A stretch of 64,000 nucleotides of DNA from Siphonodentalium dalli (taxonomy: Eukaryota; Mollusca; Scaphopoda; Gadilida; Siphonodentaliidae), in assembly GCA_032622095.1 (NCBI GenBank), contig CP136069.1, positions 123,930,126 through 123,994,125 of the forward strand, written 5' to 3'. The position numbers and the translations under genes were made by a program. This document shows, piece by piece, positions 50,401-58,740 of the stretch. Numbering within the stretch: position 1 is the stretch's first letter; each line of letters starts with the position of its first letter. The notes under the pieces are model-generated. The model was given only the letters and a program-made list of their open reading frames with translations, ran no database searches and had not been told where the DNA came from.

Positions 50401-52029
50401 ACTCCATAACCACATCAGAATTATGGGTAATTTTTCAGGATTTAGTCGGAATATGGCTTGTTGCCATTCATCGGAAAGCTCTCGGGGAGGAAATATGGCT
50501 TGTTGCATTCATCGGAAAGCTCTCGGGGAGGAAATATGGCTTGTTGCCATTCATCGGAAAGCTCTCGGGGAGAGCTTTCCGATGAATGGCAACAAGTCAT
50601 ATTTCCGACTAAATCCTGAAAAATTACCCATAATTCTGATGTGGTTATGGATTCGATTAATTAGGGCATTACTGTATATATATAGTAGTGGCTGATACAT
50701 TATGAAGCTGCATAGCAATTGGTGTTGGTACGCGCACCTAAACTGATCGTAAAACAGATCACAATTTCAGTGCGAAATCCAATCCTGTAAACCCTATGGG
50801 CTGTACTATATTTACGGGTATCGCTGTATCCACCCGAGGTTCTCCATGGATATTGCTGCATCCTGTAAACGCCTGCTCTGTTCATCCCCCGGCGTCTGAA
50901 GATTAAAATCGAATGCCAGCGACAAGTGTTCATGCGTGTATGTGACACCAGCATCTTCGGGGTTAATCAACCCTAAAACTGAAAAATAAATGTAAGGGCA
51001 TTGGTTTTTTACACTATACATGTTCAGGTACATGCATGCACTTTAAAAAAAATATACAGCATTTGGTGTAATCATTTCCCAAGACTGGTGCCGTCAGCGC
51101 TATCATATCAATGACACTAAAATTTTAAAGATTAATGTATATGAACGGGTCAGACAGAAGATGTCACATAGAGTAGTTTAAAAATAATAATAACAAAACA
51201 GTGTTTGAAGCCCATGCATTCCATCAGACGCGGCACTATTAATTTTGCCAGGGAGCCACTGTAGACCCTTTTCGCAATATGTAATAAATATTAACAAGAT
51301 GTTACCGGGCCTTTAACGGACATGGCTCATTCGAGATTTCAGATATTGTCTACGTAATTTGGAAGGGAGTATATATAAAATTGGTTGATAAATACACTAA
51401 ATATTGGTAAACCGCGGCTTCATATGCTCTGAAAAATACCTGCCATGGGCACAGCCATTTTCTAGCGGTTTTCAATTTTTCGCACTGAGGTGAAATAAAC
51501 GATGAAATATACGCTCTTTATTTCTATACCATATCAGGAATAGACTAACATGAAACGCTCTTTTCTGTTCCATGTAGTGCACATGTTTGTTGTTTGTAGA
51601 AAGGTAGTTCAAGTATTTATCGACCCATTTCGATACCGGAACAAAATAAAAAGCGAATATTATTAGGTGTATTTTGGAGCGCAAACCACCATGTGGCTTT
51701 GATATTGGAACTCCCATTAAATAAAGGTCACTTGGCGCGCCTCTGTATTCGAGTGTTTTGTCCTAAACCCACCCTTTGTATCAGCACACACATAAGCTAA
51801 ATCAATATGAAGTAATCTATAGTAGAACCGATTTGCTTCGATACTGTACTTTCAACACAAACATGCTCAAATGTTTAACTACACTGGTACTTCGTTTACA
51901 ACGAAGACAAACTCTTTGATAGTAGCACGAGTTAACATGCTACTATATAATCATGTAATATGATTGATGGAGTCGTATATATGCGTTACTCAACTCACCT
52001 GTCTGTATCTTTCCCTTCCTTTCCGACAT
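25113..52029 (-). CDS. PTER: Phosphotriesterase-related protein, copy A (complete, 8 coding exons)
   Basis: Minus-strand gene with coding exons 52029-51999, 50978-50816, 47186-47114, 46262-46151, 42780-42625, 39868-39704, 31798-31584 and 25250-25113. All introns are GT-AG and all phases fit, giving 350 residues (mammalian PTER is about the same). It is an amidohydrolase-superfamily TIM barrel with a binuclear metal site; the ligands are visible as H26 and H28 (THEH), E170 (GEIGCSWPL), H202 (VIFHPGR), H231 (MSHLDR) and D298 (IAHDMHTK). Mammalian PTER hydrolyses N-acetyltaurine in the cytosol; the same substrate here is inference. No signal peptide or membrane segment. Introns 6 and 7 contain giant foldback elements. 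No clear AATAAA was found after the stop; the 3' flank runs into Helitron-like array 1. Confidence 0.95.
25251..25924. other. Copy A intron 7, unique part
   Basis: No gene or repeat recognised except a CAGGAACAG-type word repeated near 25484 and 25512. Confidence 0.5.
25925..30922. mobile_element. Giant foldback element FB3 (4998 bp, palindromic throughout)
   Basis: Begins GTCCAGGAGATATTGGTCGA and ends with its near complement, flanked by TA on both sides. The inverted homology continues to the centre at about 28424: 26066/30790, 26600/30250, 27760/29165, 27900/29010 and 28170/28770 are all paired. The arms (about 2.5 kb) have clearly diverged. The outer 1.3 kb of each arm is made of degenerate ~175-bp units each with an AAGATGGCGGCC-like core. 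No transposase is recognised. Confidence 0.85.
30960..31140. repeat. Dispersed repeat shared with PTER intron 3
   Basis: Contains GTCGTTTGTTGAACTTATTA and, further on, GTCGTCTGCTTTTATC and AACATCCCTCC, collinear with 11735-11870 and 46640-46770. The presence of a third copy suggests a mobile repeat rather than only shared ancestry of the two introns. Confidence 0.6.
31584..31798 (-). CDS. PTER: PTER copy A exon 7
   Basis: 215-nt exon encoding [20 protein letters not shown] through [11 protein letters not shown], with the metal-ligand Asp in AHD. Acceptor TATTTCAG, donor GTATGTA. Confidence 0.95.
31799..32517. other. Copy A intron 6, no gene recognised
   Basis: AT-rich intron sequence without recognisable repeats. 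Confidence 0.45.
32518..32635. repeat. Short inverted repeat (GGTGCAACAACCCCA)
   Basis: CTGGTGCAACAACCCCA at the start pairs with TGGGGTTGTTGCACCAG at the end, and ATATATCTTAATAC pairs with a TATTAAGGTATAT stretch. A third partial motif (GGAGTTGTCGCACCAGGG) is in the loop. Confidence 0.75.
34400..36060. repeat. FB2 minisatellite, first half
   Basis: Degenerate ~50-bp units with GTATACAGGGAGTGACT and ATGGTCATGGGTGAGGTG. It is the complement of the second half and of the FB1 array. Confidence 0.85.
36151..37495. repeat. FB2 minisatellite, second half (inverted)
   Basis: The same unit in the opposite orientation (CCATGACCATACAGTCACTC), interrupted by a retrotransposon tail at 36198-36994. Confidence 0.8.
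36198..36994 (+). pseudogene. 5'-truncated non-LTR retrotransposon 3' end
   Basis: An open frame to 36651 encodes the C-terminus of a LINE reverse transcriptase: [34 protein letters not shown] and a CDCG ... HHYFFLC zinc-knuckle-like motif. An untranslated tail follows and ends in AATAAAATATGTTTAAACTA. A 12-bp direct repeat (AGTCACTCCATT) flanks it at 36186-36197 and 36995-37006, consistent with target-primed insertion, though this word is also part of the minisatellite unit. The ATG at 36163 belongs to the minisatellite, not the element. Confidence 0.8.
39704..39868 (-). CDS. PTER: PTER copy A exon 6
   Basis: 165-nt exon encoding [14 protein letters not shown] through CVMSHLD, with both catalytic-site histidines (FHPGR and MSH). 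Acceptor TATTTTCAG, donor GTGAGTAA. Confidence 0.95.
40000..40440. repeat. Degenerate TTAGTC/GACTAA tandem region
   Basis: Quasi-periodic (60-85 bp) recurrence of ATTTCGACTA, TAGTTTGTTCTTAGTCA and their variants in copy A intron 5. No frame. Confidence 0.6.
40975..42357. mobile_element. Solo-arm remnant of an FB-type foldback
   Basis: A single arm, not paired in this intron. It ends with the outer FB terminus (GTTAAGTCCTAGGGGTGCAC then TTAGCTCCCGGA) and contains TTTTGGCGGCCATCTTGGCC near 42170. An inner MITE interrupts it at 41394-41627. Confidence 0.65.
41394..41627. mobile_element. MITE, 234 bp, inside the foldback remnant
   Basis: Termini CGTGGTGCATAG...CCAGAGGCC and the complement GGCCTCTGG...CTATGCACCACG. 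The interior has repeated ATTAGTCAATGTTA-like words. No TSD recognised. Confidence 0.75.
42625..42780 (-). CDS. PTER: PTER copy A exon 5
   Basis: 156-nt exon encoding [20 protein letters not shown] through [14 protein letters not shown], with the bridging metal-ligand Glu in GEIG. Acceptor GCATTCAG; the donor is GTCAGT, weaker than the consensus but the only choice that keeps the frame into exon 6 and the family alignment. Confidence 0.93.
42781..44825. other. Copy A intron 4, no gene recognised
   Basis: AT-rich intron. A short tandem (ACGATACGATACGATACG) lies near 42924. Open frames near 43266 and 43519 have no recognisable domain. Confidence 0.5.
44826..45297. mobile_element. Nested palindrome MITE
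   Basis: The outer arms 44826-44967 and 45166-45297 are inverted copies starting ATATGTGACCCGCCA. Each arm also contains its own hairpin of about 66 bp, with CTTATATATGCGAG pairing with CTCGCATATATAAG around a GTCGACC/GGTCGCC centre. A related single hairpin lies near 46940-47065. Confidence 0.85.
46151..46262 (-). CDS. PTER: PTER copy A exon 4
   Basis: 112-nt exon encoding [19 protein letters not shown] to NIVLGT. Acceptor TTTTCAG, donor GTAATTA. Confidence 0.95.
46930..47065. repeat. Degenerate copy of the CTCGCATATATAA hairpin
   Basis: Contains CTCCCATAGGGAGCCTCGCATATATAAT and TATATGCGAGGCTCCCTATTGG-type inverse parts related to 44826-45297, located in copy A intron 3 and absent from copy B. 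Confidence 0.55.
47114..47186 (-). CDS. PTER: PTER copy A exon 3
   Basis: 73-nt exon encoding [20 protein letters not shown] plus KQFK. Acceptor TTTACAG, donor GTATTAA. Confidence 0.93.
47275..47650. repeat. Long GAT/ATC trinucleotide tract
   Basis: About 370 bp of near-continuous GAT/AAT/GAC triplets. It opens poly-Met, poly-Ser and poly-His frames that are not genes. The tract is about twice as long as its counterpart in copy B. Confidence 0.95.
47651..50370. other. Copy A intron 2, mostly unique plus dispersed repeats
   Basis: 47820-48470 aligns with copy B. The part 48470-50370 has no counterpart there and holds a repeat with GTTGGAAATTTTCCAAC-type words (49130-49360, related to 60750-61000) and an ATTCGATTCG cluster (49585-49680) followed by GGGCCCT. 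No gene recognised. Confidence 0.55.
50371..50685. mobile_element. Foldback MITE with internal 3x tandem repeat
   Basis: The ends ACAGTAATGCCCTAATTAAT and the complement near 50654-50674 continue as arms of about 110 bp. The left arm holds three direct copies of a ~40-bp unit (AATATGGCTTGTTGC...CATCGGAAAGCTCTCGG) while the right arm has one, so the asymmetry arose after the foldback formed. Confidence 0.85.
50816..50978 (-). CDS. PTER: PTER copy A exon 2
   Basis: 163-nt exon with [20 protein letters not shown] and [13 protein letters not shown]. Acceptor TTTTTCAG, donor GTAAATA. Confidence 0.95.
50979..51998. other. Copy A intron 1
   Basis: Largely alignable to copy B intron 1 (13666-14309), with an extra segment (51340-51700) that carries a dispersed block also found at 13180-13330. 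No gene. Confidence 0.6.
51999..52029 (-). CDS. PTER: PTER copy A exon 1 (start)
   Basis: 31 coding nt, [10 protein letters not shown] plus the first base of Val, then donor GTGAGTTG. The start is supported by its identity in both copies and the family N-terminus. Confidence 0.88.
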
Positions 52030-52345
52030 TTCTCTATTCACCAGAAGCAACACAATGTAGAAAATGTGAATTCAAAGCTAGAAAGTATAACTTGACTCTC
52101 AGTTGATGTATGAGAGGACGAAAGGATATTGGTAAGCGTGCCTTTTCAGAAAATATATCACATCGCAACACGATAAGCTGATAACACGAGTGACATTGGT
52201 TATTTACATGTGTTTACATGCTATTGGATAATTAAATCTAGGCACAATATATACGTGCGCCATGTAACATTAGACACACACTTATTCGTCTATATAAATA
52301 TGCGCGGGTGATCTATCGTGGGCTAGGTCAACTTCGAGGTACCTT
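52030..52345 (-). promoter_or_regulatory. Duplicated 5' flank / putative promoter of PTER copy A
   Basis: Conserved with 14341-14645 up to AAGTTGACCT, where homology ends. A TATA-like CATATTTATATAG (minus strand, 52289-52301) lies about 260 bp before the ATG, as in copy B. Promoter function is inference. Confidence 0.4.
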
Positions 52346-52537
52346 GGTATAAACATATTTATTTCTCTAATTAATCATGCACATGAATTAATAAAATTGT
52401 ATAATATATATAAAGACACTTATGTTAGAGAATTGGATTTGGCAGAAAGCATGACGCTTATAGCAGCAATATCTTGTGGTGTCTTTATTGCTTATTCATA
52501 ATGTTCTTTTCCCAGTTAGGTTTTGCTTTTATATTAA

Positions 52538-52580
52538 ATTGTTCTATCTGATCAATTTCAGCCATCTGGGGCATAGATTG
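52538..52580. repeat. 43-bp direct repeat, left of array 2
   Basis: ATTGTTCTATCTGATCAATT through GGGGCATAGATTG. 41 of 43 bases recur at 60079-60121 immediately after the array. Confidence 0.9.
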
Positions 52581-53261
52581 CGTTGTCCGGGCTATTCAAA
52601 AACCAAATTTCAAGTCGATAGCTCCACCCGTTTCCGAGATCTGGTCTGCGCATGCGCGAAGCTGGCGTCGCAAGAGCTCGGCGACCTGGTCTGCGCATGC
52701 GCGAAGCTGGCGTCGCACGGGCTCGGCGACCCGATAAAATTCGTATCCGGGGCAAGATACATTCACATACCAAATTTCAAGTCGATAGCTCCACCCGTTT
52801 CCGAGATATCGTCTACGCATGCGCGAAGCTGGCGTCGCACGGGCTCGGCGACCCGATAAAATTCGTATCCGGGGCAAGATACATTCACATACCAATTTTC
52901 AAGTCGATAGATCCACCCGTTTCCGAGATCTGGTCTGCCCATGCGCGAAGCTGGCGTCGCACGGGCTCGGCGACCCGATAAATTCGTATCCGGGGCAAGA
53001 TACATTCACATAGCAAATTTCAAGTCGATAGCTCCACCCGTTTCCGAGATCTCGTCTGCGCATGCGCGAAGCGGGCGCCGCACGGGTTCGCCAATACGAC
53101 GTTGACGACCGCCTGGTCAAACTAAACACACGTACCAAGTTTCGTCCCGATCGGTCGAGAATCATAGATTTGGATCAATGACATACAGACAAACATACAG
53201 ACAGACAGAGGTCTTCAAAATATATATGAGACTAGCCGATGAGCCCGACGTTGTCCGGGCT

Positions 53262-55454
53262 CACTGGGGCTCAACGATTCCTCGAGGATCGGATCCAACA
53301 GATTTTTACTCCGGCCCCAATTTGATCGGTTCCGACCCCATTCCGACTTTTAAATTTTCCAGAAGTTTTTAACCCGCAAAAGAAGAAGAAAATGACAGAA
53401 CGGTGAGTTATAACGTGTATACTTCAATGGATCTTGGTTCAGGATATGACACACCGACACAATCAATGACATTGACCCGAAACAAACGTGTAAATGGTTG
53501 TTTGACTTCAAACTCGAGCACTATGCTTTTTTTGTATGCATTTCCCATTGATAATTTAATGTGCATCTCCCGACTTGTTATTAACCTTTGTATATGTCAA
53601 ATCGCACAGAATGGGTTCTGAATGAATTTAGTATTTATCACATATCAAAATAAGCCCATAATTTTAGTTATTGACCCAGTAATTACGATGTATAAGAAAT
53701 ATGACGAAAAATACTCCGACTCATCGGTGATTTGGTGGTTCGGATCAGGATCTAACAGGTTTCAAATATTCCGACCCTTACATGATCACCAGATACGTTC
53801 GCACTATGTTTACGACCCCAATGCCACAGTGCAGTATAATTGTGACTATACGCAATAGCATACGTGATCTTATATAACCTGTTGTCAAAATTATCGGGAA
53901 AATGTGTGCATATATAGGCCAACATACCAATTGATATGTCATGAACATAAATATAGAAGTCAATTTGGGGGGTCCAACAAAAGCAATGACCAATTTTAAT
54001 TAAAATTCTGCACAACACGCATATGCCTGTATTTACTATAAATTGTTACATGTAAACTGAATTATTTATAGATTTATACTTTCAGAATATATCCAGGCGT
54101 TACGGGATGTCTAATAACTTTCGAGGATTCCTTGATTTTGTTGGACTTGTCAGTGTCATTGGATGCGGCTGAACGTGAAGAAATTGAGACTGACATTTCT
54201 TCAAACCCGGTCCCGGTTGCTGCCTCTACCCCAGTTACCAAACAAAGTGGAATGCACCAGTGTGGATTTTGTACCTATTCCACAAAATATAAGTCTAACT
54301 ACACACGCCATTTAAAGCGTCACGAAGAACCATCCGAATCAGCGTGTGTATCAGGAGATTCTGAAGCGTCCGTAAAGTTGTGCCACATGTGTTCCCGCAC
54401 ATTCAATACAACCACCGGCTTGCGTCTGCATGTCCAGATGAAGCACGAGCCGGCAACCACACAGAAGTATAAGTGCAATCAATGCGGAATGGCGATGTAC
54501 AGGAAGCAGGATTTGGACTCGCACCTAAATACACACGCCGGTCTTACACCACACGAATGTGACATCTGTCTATATTATTAGGTAAATGCAGTCTTATTTT
54601 GGGCATGTCTGCTATACCCAACAGAAGATAGGCAAGTCTTCGTTAATCACCACCTATGATAGCATGAATGGCATGCATATGTACAATGGTATCGTTAGAT
54701 ATCCTTAGATTATGTGGTTAATAGGCCAGCCACAAAAATGTCAGATCTTCCAAGTTATGAACACACTATCTTATATAAAGATAAATGTGATCAAAAACAC
54801 AACTTATAGGTCAGGTATTCTAGCGACCAGAAAATGGATTATTTGAAATGAAAACGGCAAGAATCTGACACCCATGGCCAATGAGACATTTCAACAATTT
54901 CCAGAAAAAGAATTGACTAATGTGTGTTAGAGTCGGAGCCGATTAATTTCTACAGATTGGGGTAGGAATATATCAAAATTAGGGTCGGGGCCGATGTTAT
55001 ACTTTTAAAATTAGTGTTTAAAACAAAAACTCACGACTAATTGAATTAATTTTTGTTTCAATATGCACTCGAACAGTAGTAACAAGTTATGCATAGGACT
55101 TTATTACCATACATATTTATACCCATTCAACAATATGACTTGAACCTCGGTGCTATGTTTTTCCCCATCGTTTTGACTGATCTCAGCGTAATTAAGGCGC
55201 ATAAATGGCATAGATCTTTACCAGACGTCATATACAGGTTCTTCGGGTTACAACAATCGAATTTCACTAATTATATACCAGGCCAATAGGCAATATAGTC
55301 CTCATGCTTACCATTTTCAGAGATTTGTTGTCAATTTTCATACAAAAGCCGCCATTTTGGCATTAAAATCTTGTTTGAGTCGGAATCGAAGTCCTGTTAG
55401 ATCCGATTTTGAACCTGTTAGATCCGATCCTCGAGGAATCGTTGAGCCCCAGTG
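53262..55454 (+). mobile_element. DNA transposon with CACTGGGG ends, 5-bp TSD and a zinc-finger cargo gene
   Basis: A 2193-bp insertion with TIRs CACTGGGGCTCAACGATTCC continuing to about 34 bp (through CTCGAGGATCGGATC). It is flanked by GGGCT at 53257-53261 and 55455-55459; the uninterrupted array sequence reads CCGGGCTATTC, so the 5-bp duplication is clear. Subterminal GGATCGGATC/TTAGATCCGAT words repeat inside both ends. A terminal CAC and a 5-bp GC-rich TSD recall the Transib/ProtoRAG group, but no transposase is present, so the superfamily is unproven. Confidence 0.8.
53392..54581 (+). CDS. C2H2 zinc-finger protein carried by the transposon (two exons)
   Basis: Predicted exon 1 is 53392-53402 (ATGACAGAACG) with donor GTGAGTTA. 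Exon 2 starts at 54086 after CTTTCAG and is open to TAG at 54579-54581. Joined, it gives 168 residues beginning MTERIYPGVTG. Three complete C2H2 fingers follow an acidic N-terminal part: CGFC...HLKRH, CHMC...HVQMKH and CNQC...HLNTH. A fourth stops after CDICLYY. The truncated last finger suggests a captured piece of a host zinc-finger gene, with a stop formed at or near the old exon border (AG followed by GTAAAT). It could instead be an accessory protein of the transposon family. The fingers are certain; the splicing is inference. Confidence 0.7.
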
Positions 55455-57794
55455 GGGCTATTCAAAACCCAAATTTCAATTCGATAGCTCCACCCGTTTC
55501 CGAGATCTGGTCTGCGCATGCGCGAAGTTGGCGTCGCACGGGCTCGGCGACCCGATAAAATTCGTATCCGGGGCAAGATACATTCACATAGCAAATTTCA
55601 AGTCGATAGCTCCACCCGTTTCCGAGATCTCGTCTGCGCATGCGCGAAGCGGGCGCCGCACGGGCTCGCGAATACGACAACGTCCACCGCCAGGTCAAAC
55701 TACACACACGTACCAAGTTTCGTCCCGATCGGTCGAGAATCGTAGATTTGTATTAATGACAGACAAACATACAGACAGACAAACAAACAGAGGTCTTCAA
55801 AATATATATGAGACTAGCCGATGGGTCTGACGTTGTCCGGGCTATTCAAAAACCAAATTTCAAGTCGATAGCTCTACCCGTTTCCGAGATCTCTTCTGCG
55901 CATGCGCGAAGCTGGCGTCGCACGAGCTCGGCGACCCGATAAAATTCGTATCCGGGGAAAGATACATTAACATAGCAAATTTCAAGTCGATAGCTCAACC
56001 CGTTTCCGAGATCTCGTCTGCGCATGCGCGAAGCGGGCGCCGCACGGGCTCGCGAATACGACAATGTCCACCGCCTGGTCAAACTACACACACGTACCAA
56101 GTTTCGTCCCGATCGGTCGAGAATCGTAGATTTGTATTAATGACAGACAAACATACAGACAGACAAACAAACAGAGGTCTTCAAAATATATATGAGACTA
56201 GCCGATGGGTCTGACGTTGTCCGGGCTATTCAAAAACCAAATTTCAAGTCGATAGCTCTACCCGTTTCCGAGATCTGGTCTGTGCATGCGCGAAGCTGGC
56301 TTCGCACGGGGTCGGCGACCCGATAACATTCGTATCCGGGGCAAGATACATTCACATACCAAATTTCAAGTCGATAGCTCCACCCGTTTCCGAGATCTCT
56401 TCTGCGCATGCGCGAAGCTGGCGTCGCACGGGCTCGGCGACCCGATAAAATTCGTATCCGGGGCAAGATACATTCACATAGCAAATTTCAAGTCGATAGC
56501 TCCACCCGTTTCCGAGATCTGGTCTGCGCATGCGCGAAGCTGGCGTCGCACGGGCTCGGCGACCCGATAAAATTCGTATCCGGGGCAAGATACATTCACA
56601 TAGCAAATTTCAAGTCGATAGCTCCACCCGTTTCCGAGATCTCGTCTGCGCATTTGCTGCACGGGCGTCGCACGGGGTCGCCAATACGACAACGTCGACC
56701 GCCTGGTCAAACTACACACACGTACCAAGTTTCGTCCCGATCGGTCGAGAATCGTAGATTTGTATCAATGACAGACAAACATACAGACAGACAGACAGAG
56801 GTCTTCAAAATATATATGAGACTAGCCGATGAGCCCGACGTTGTCCGGGCTATTCAAAAACCAAATTTCAAGTCGATAGCTCTACCCAGCCCGACGTCGT
56901 CCGGGCTATTCAAAAACCAAATTTCAAGTCGATAGCTCTACCCGTTTCCGAGATCTGGTCTGCGCATGCGCGAAGCTGGCGTCGCACGGACTCGGCGACC
57001 CTATAAAATTCGTATCCGGGGCAAGATACATTCACATACCAAACTTCAAGTCGATAGCTCCACCCGTTTCCGAGATCTCGTCTACGCATGCGCTGCAAGG
57101 GCATCGCACGGGCTCGCCAATACGACAACGAAAACCGCCTGGTCAAACTACACACACGTACCAAGTTTCGTCATGATCGGTCGAGAATTGTAGATTTGTA
57201 TAAATGACAGACAAACATACAGACAGAGGTCTTCAAAATATATATGAGACTAGCCGATGAGCCCGACGTTGTCCGTGCTATTCAAAAACCAAATTTAAAG
57301 TCGATAGCTCCACCCGTTTCCGAGATCTGGTCTGCGCATGCGATAGTTCTACCCGTTTCCGAGATCTGGTCTGTGCATGCGCGAAGCTGGCGTCGCACGG
57401 GCTCGGCGACCCGATAAAATTCGTATCCGGGGCAAGATACATTCACATACCAAATTTCAAGTCGATAGCTCCACCCGTTTCCTAGATCTCGTCTGCGCAT
57501 GCGCGAAGCTGGCGTCGCACGGGCTCGGCGACCCGATAAAATTCGTATCCAGGGCAAGATACATTCACATAGCAAATTTCAAGTCGATAGCTCCACCCGT
57601 TTCCGAGATCTCGTCTGCGCATGCGCTGCACGGGCGTCGCACGGGCTCGCCAATACGACAACGACGACCGCCTGGTCAAACTACACACACGTACCAAGTT
57701 TCGTCCTGATCGGTCGAGAATCGTAGATTTGTATTAATGACAGACAGACAAACAAACAGACAGACAGAGGTCTTCAAAATATATACGAGACTAG

Positions 57795-58740
57795 CAGGTT
57801 AGCCCACCACTGGCGTGGTTGGTCAGAAACATGACATTAAAAAAAAAAATTTAATATAAATTTAATGTTTTTAAAATTTATTTTAGGTTTTTTTGAATTA
57901 TTTAATATTTATTTAATTTTTATTCTAATTGACCTATTTATTAAATTTTTATTCTAATTGACCCGATGAAATCCCCCTTCCTAGGAACGACAGACAACGC
58001 ATTCTTTGTTTGTTTTTTTTGTTTTAACCTGCCCGTACCCGTCCTAATGTCACAATATTTCGAGCGATAGCATTGCATTGCATTGAAAACAAACGCTTCC
58101 CGTCGTGAAATCTCTCTACGATAACATTGCATTGAAAACAAACGATTCCCGTCGTGAAATCTCTCTGCATAATATTTCGAGTCTGCCGTACCCGTCCTAA
58201 TGTCGTGAAATCTCTCTAAATTTCAATAAACGCTTCTCGTCGTGAAATCTCTCTACGATAACATTGCATTGAAAACAAACGCTTCCCGTCGTGAAATCTC
58301 TCTGCATAATATTTCGAGTCTGCCGTACCCGTCCTAATGTCGTGAAATATCTCTGCATAATATTTCGAGCGATAACATTGCATCGAATTGAAAACAAACG
58401 TTTTCCGTCGTGAAATCTCTCTGCATAATATTTCGAGCGACAGGCTACAATTCGTCATACAGATAAGTAGATAGCGAAAACGACGCTCTTTATATAGACA
58501 CTGCGGAAAACGAACGCTCTTTATATATCAACGCTATTAAGCCCGAAGTGCCGATTGCGGTGATTTTGATGATTGGGAAGGGAGAAACGGTGCTCTGAGC
58601 TTCTCCAAAACGCGACCACTGCGGTGTCCTGGGATTTTACACTTATATACGAAATTTAAGCTCGATGGTTGCAGTCGTTTTCGATTCTATAAAGTACACA
58701 CATATATATATATACGGAAGTCTCAAAATATATAGTATAG
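57795..58740 (-). mobile_element. Divergent Helitron-like member within array 2
   Basis: Minus-strand 3' end GGGCTAACCTGCTAG next to T, preceded by the hairpin ACCACGCCAGTGGT. The 5' end resembles the arrays (GAAGTCTCAAAATATATA on the plus strand near 58708). The interior holds tandem blocks of GTCGTGAAATCTCTCTGCAT and ATAACATTGCATTGAAAACA. Its 3' end matches family 1 (CCCTGCTAG) more than family 2 (CATCGGCTAG). Confidence 0.55.
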
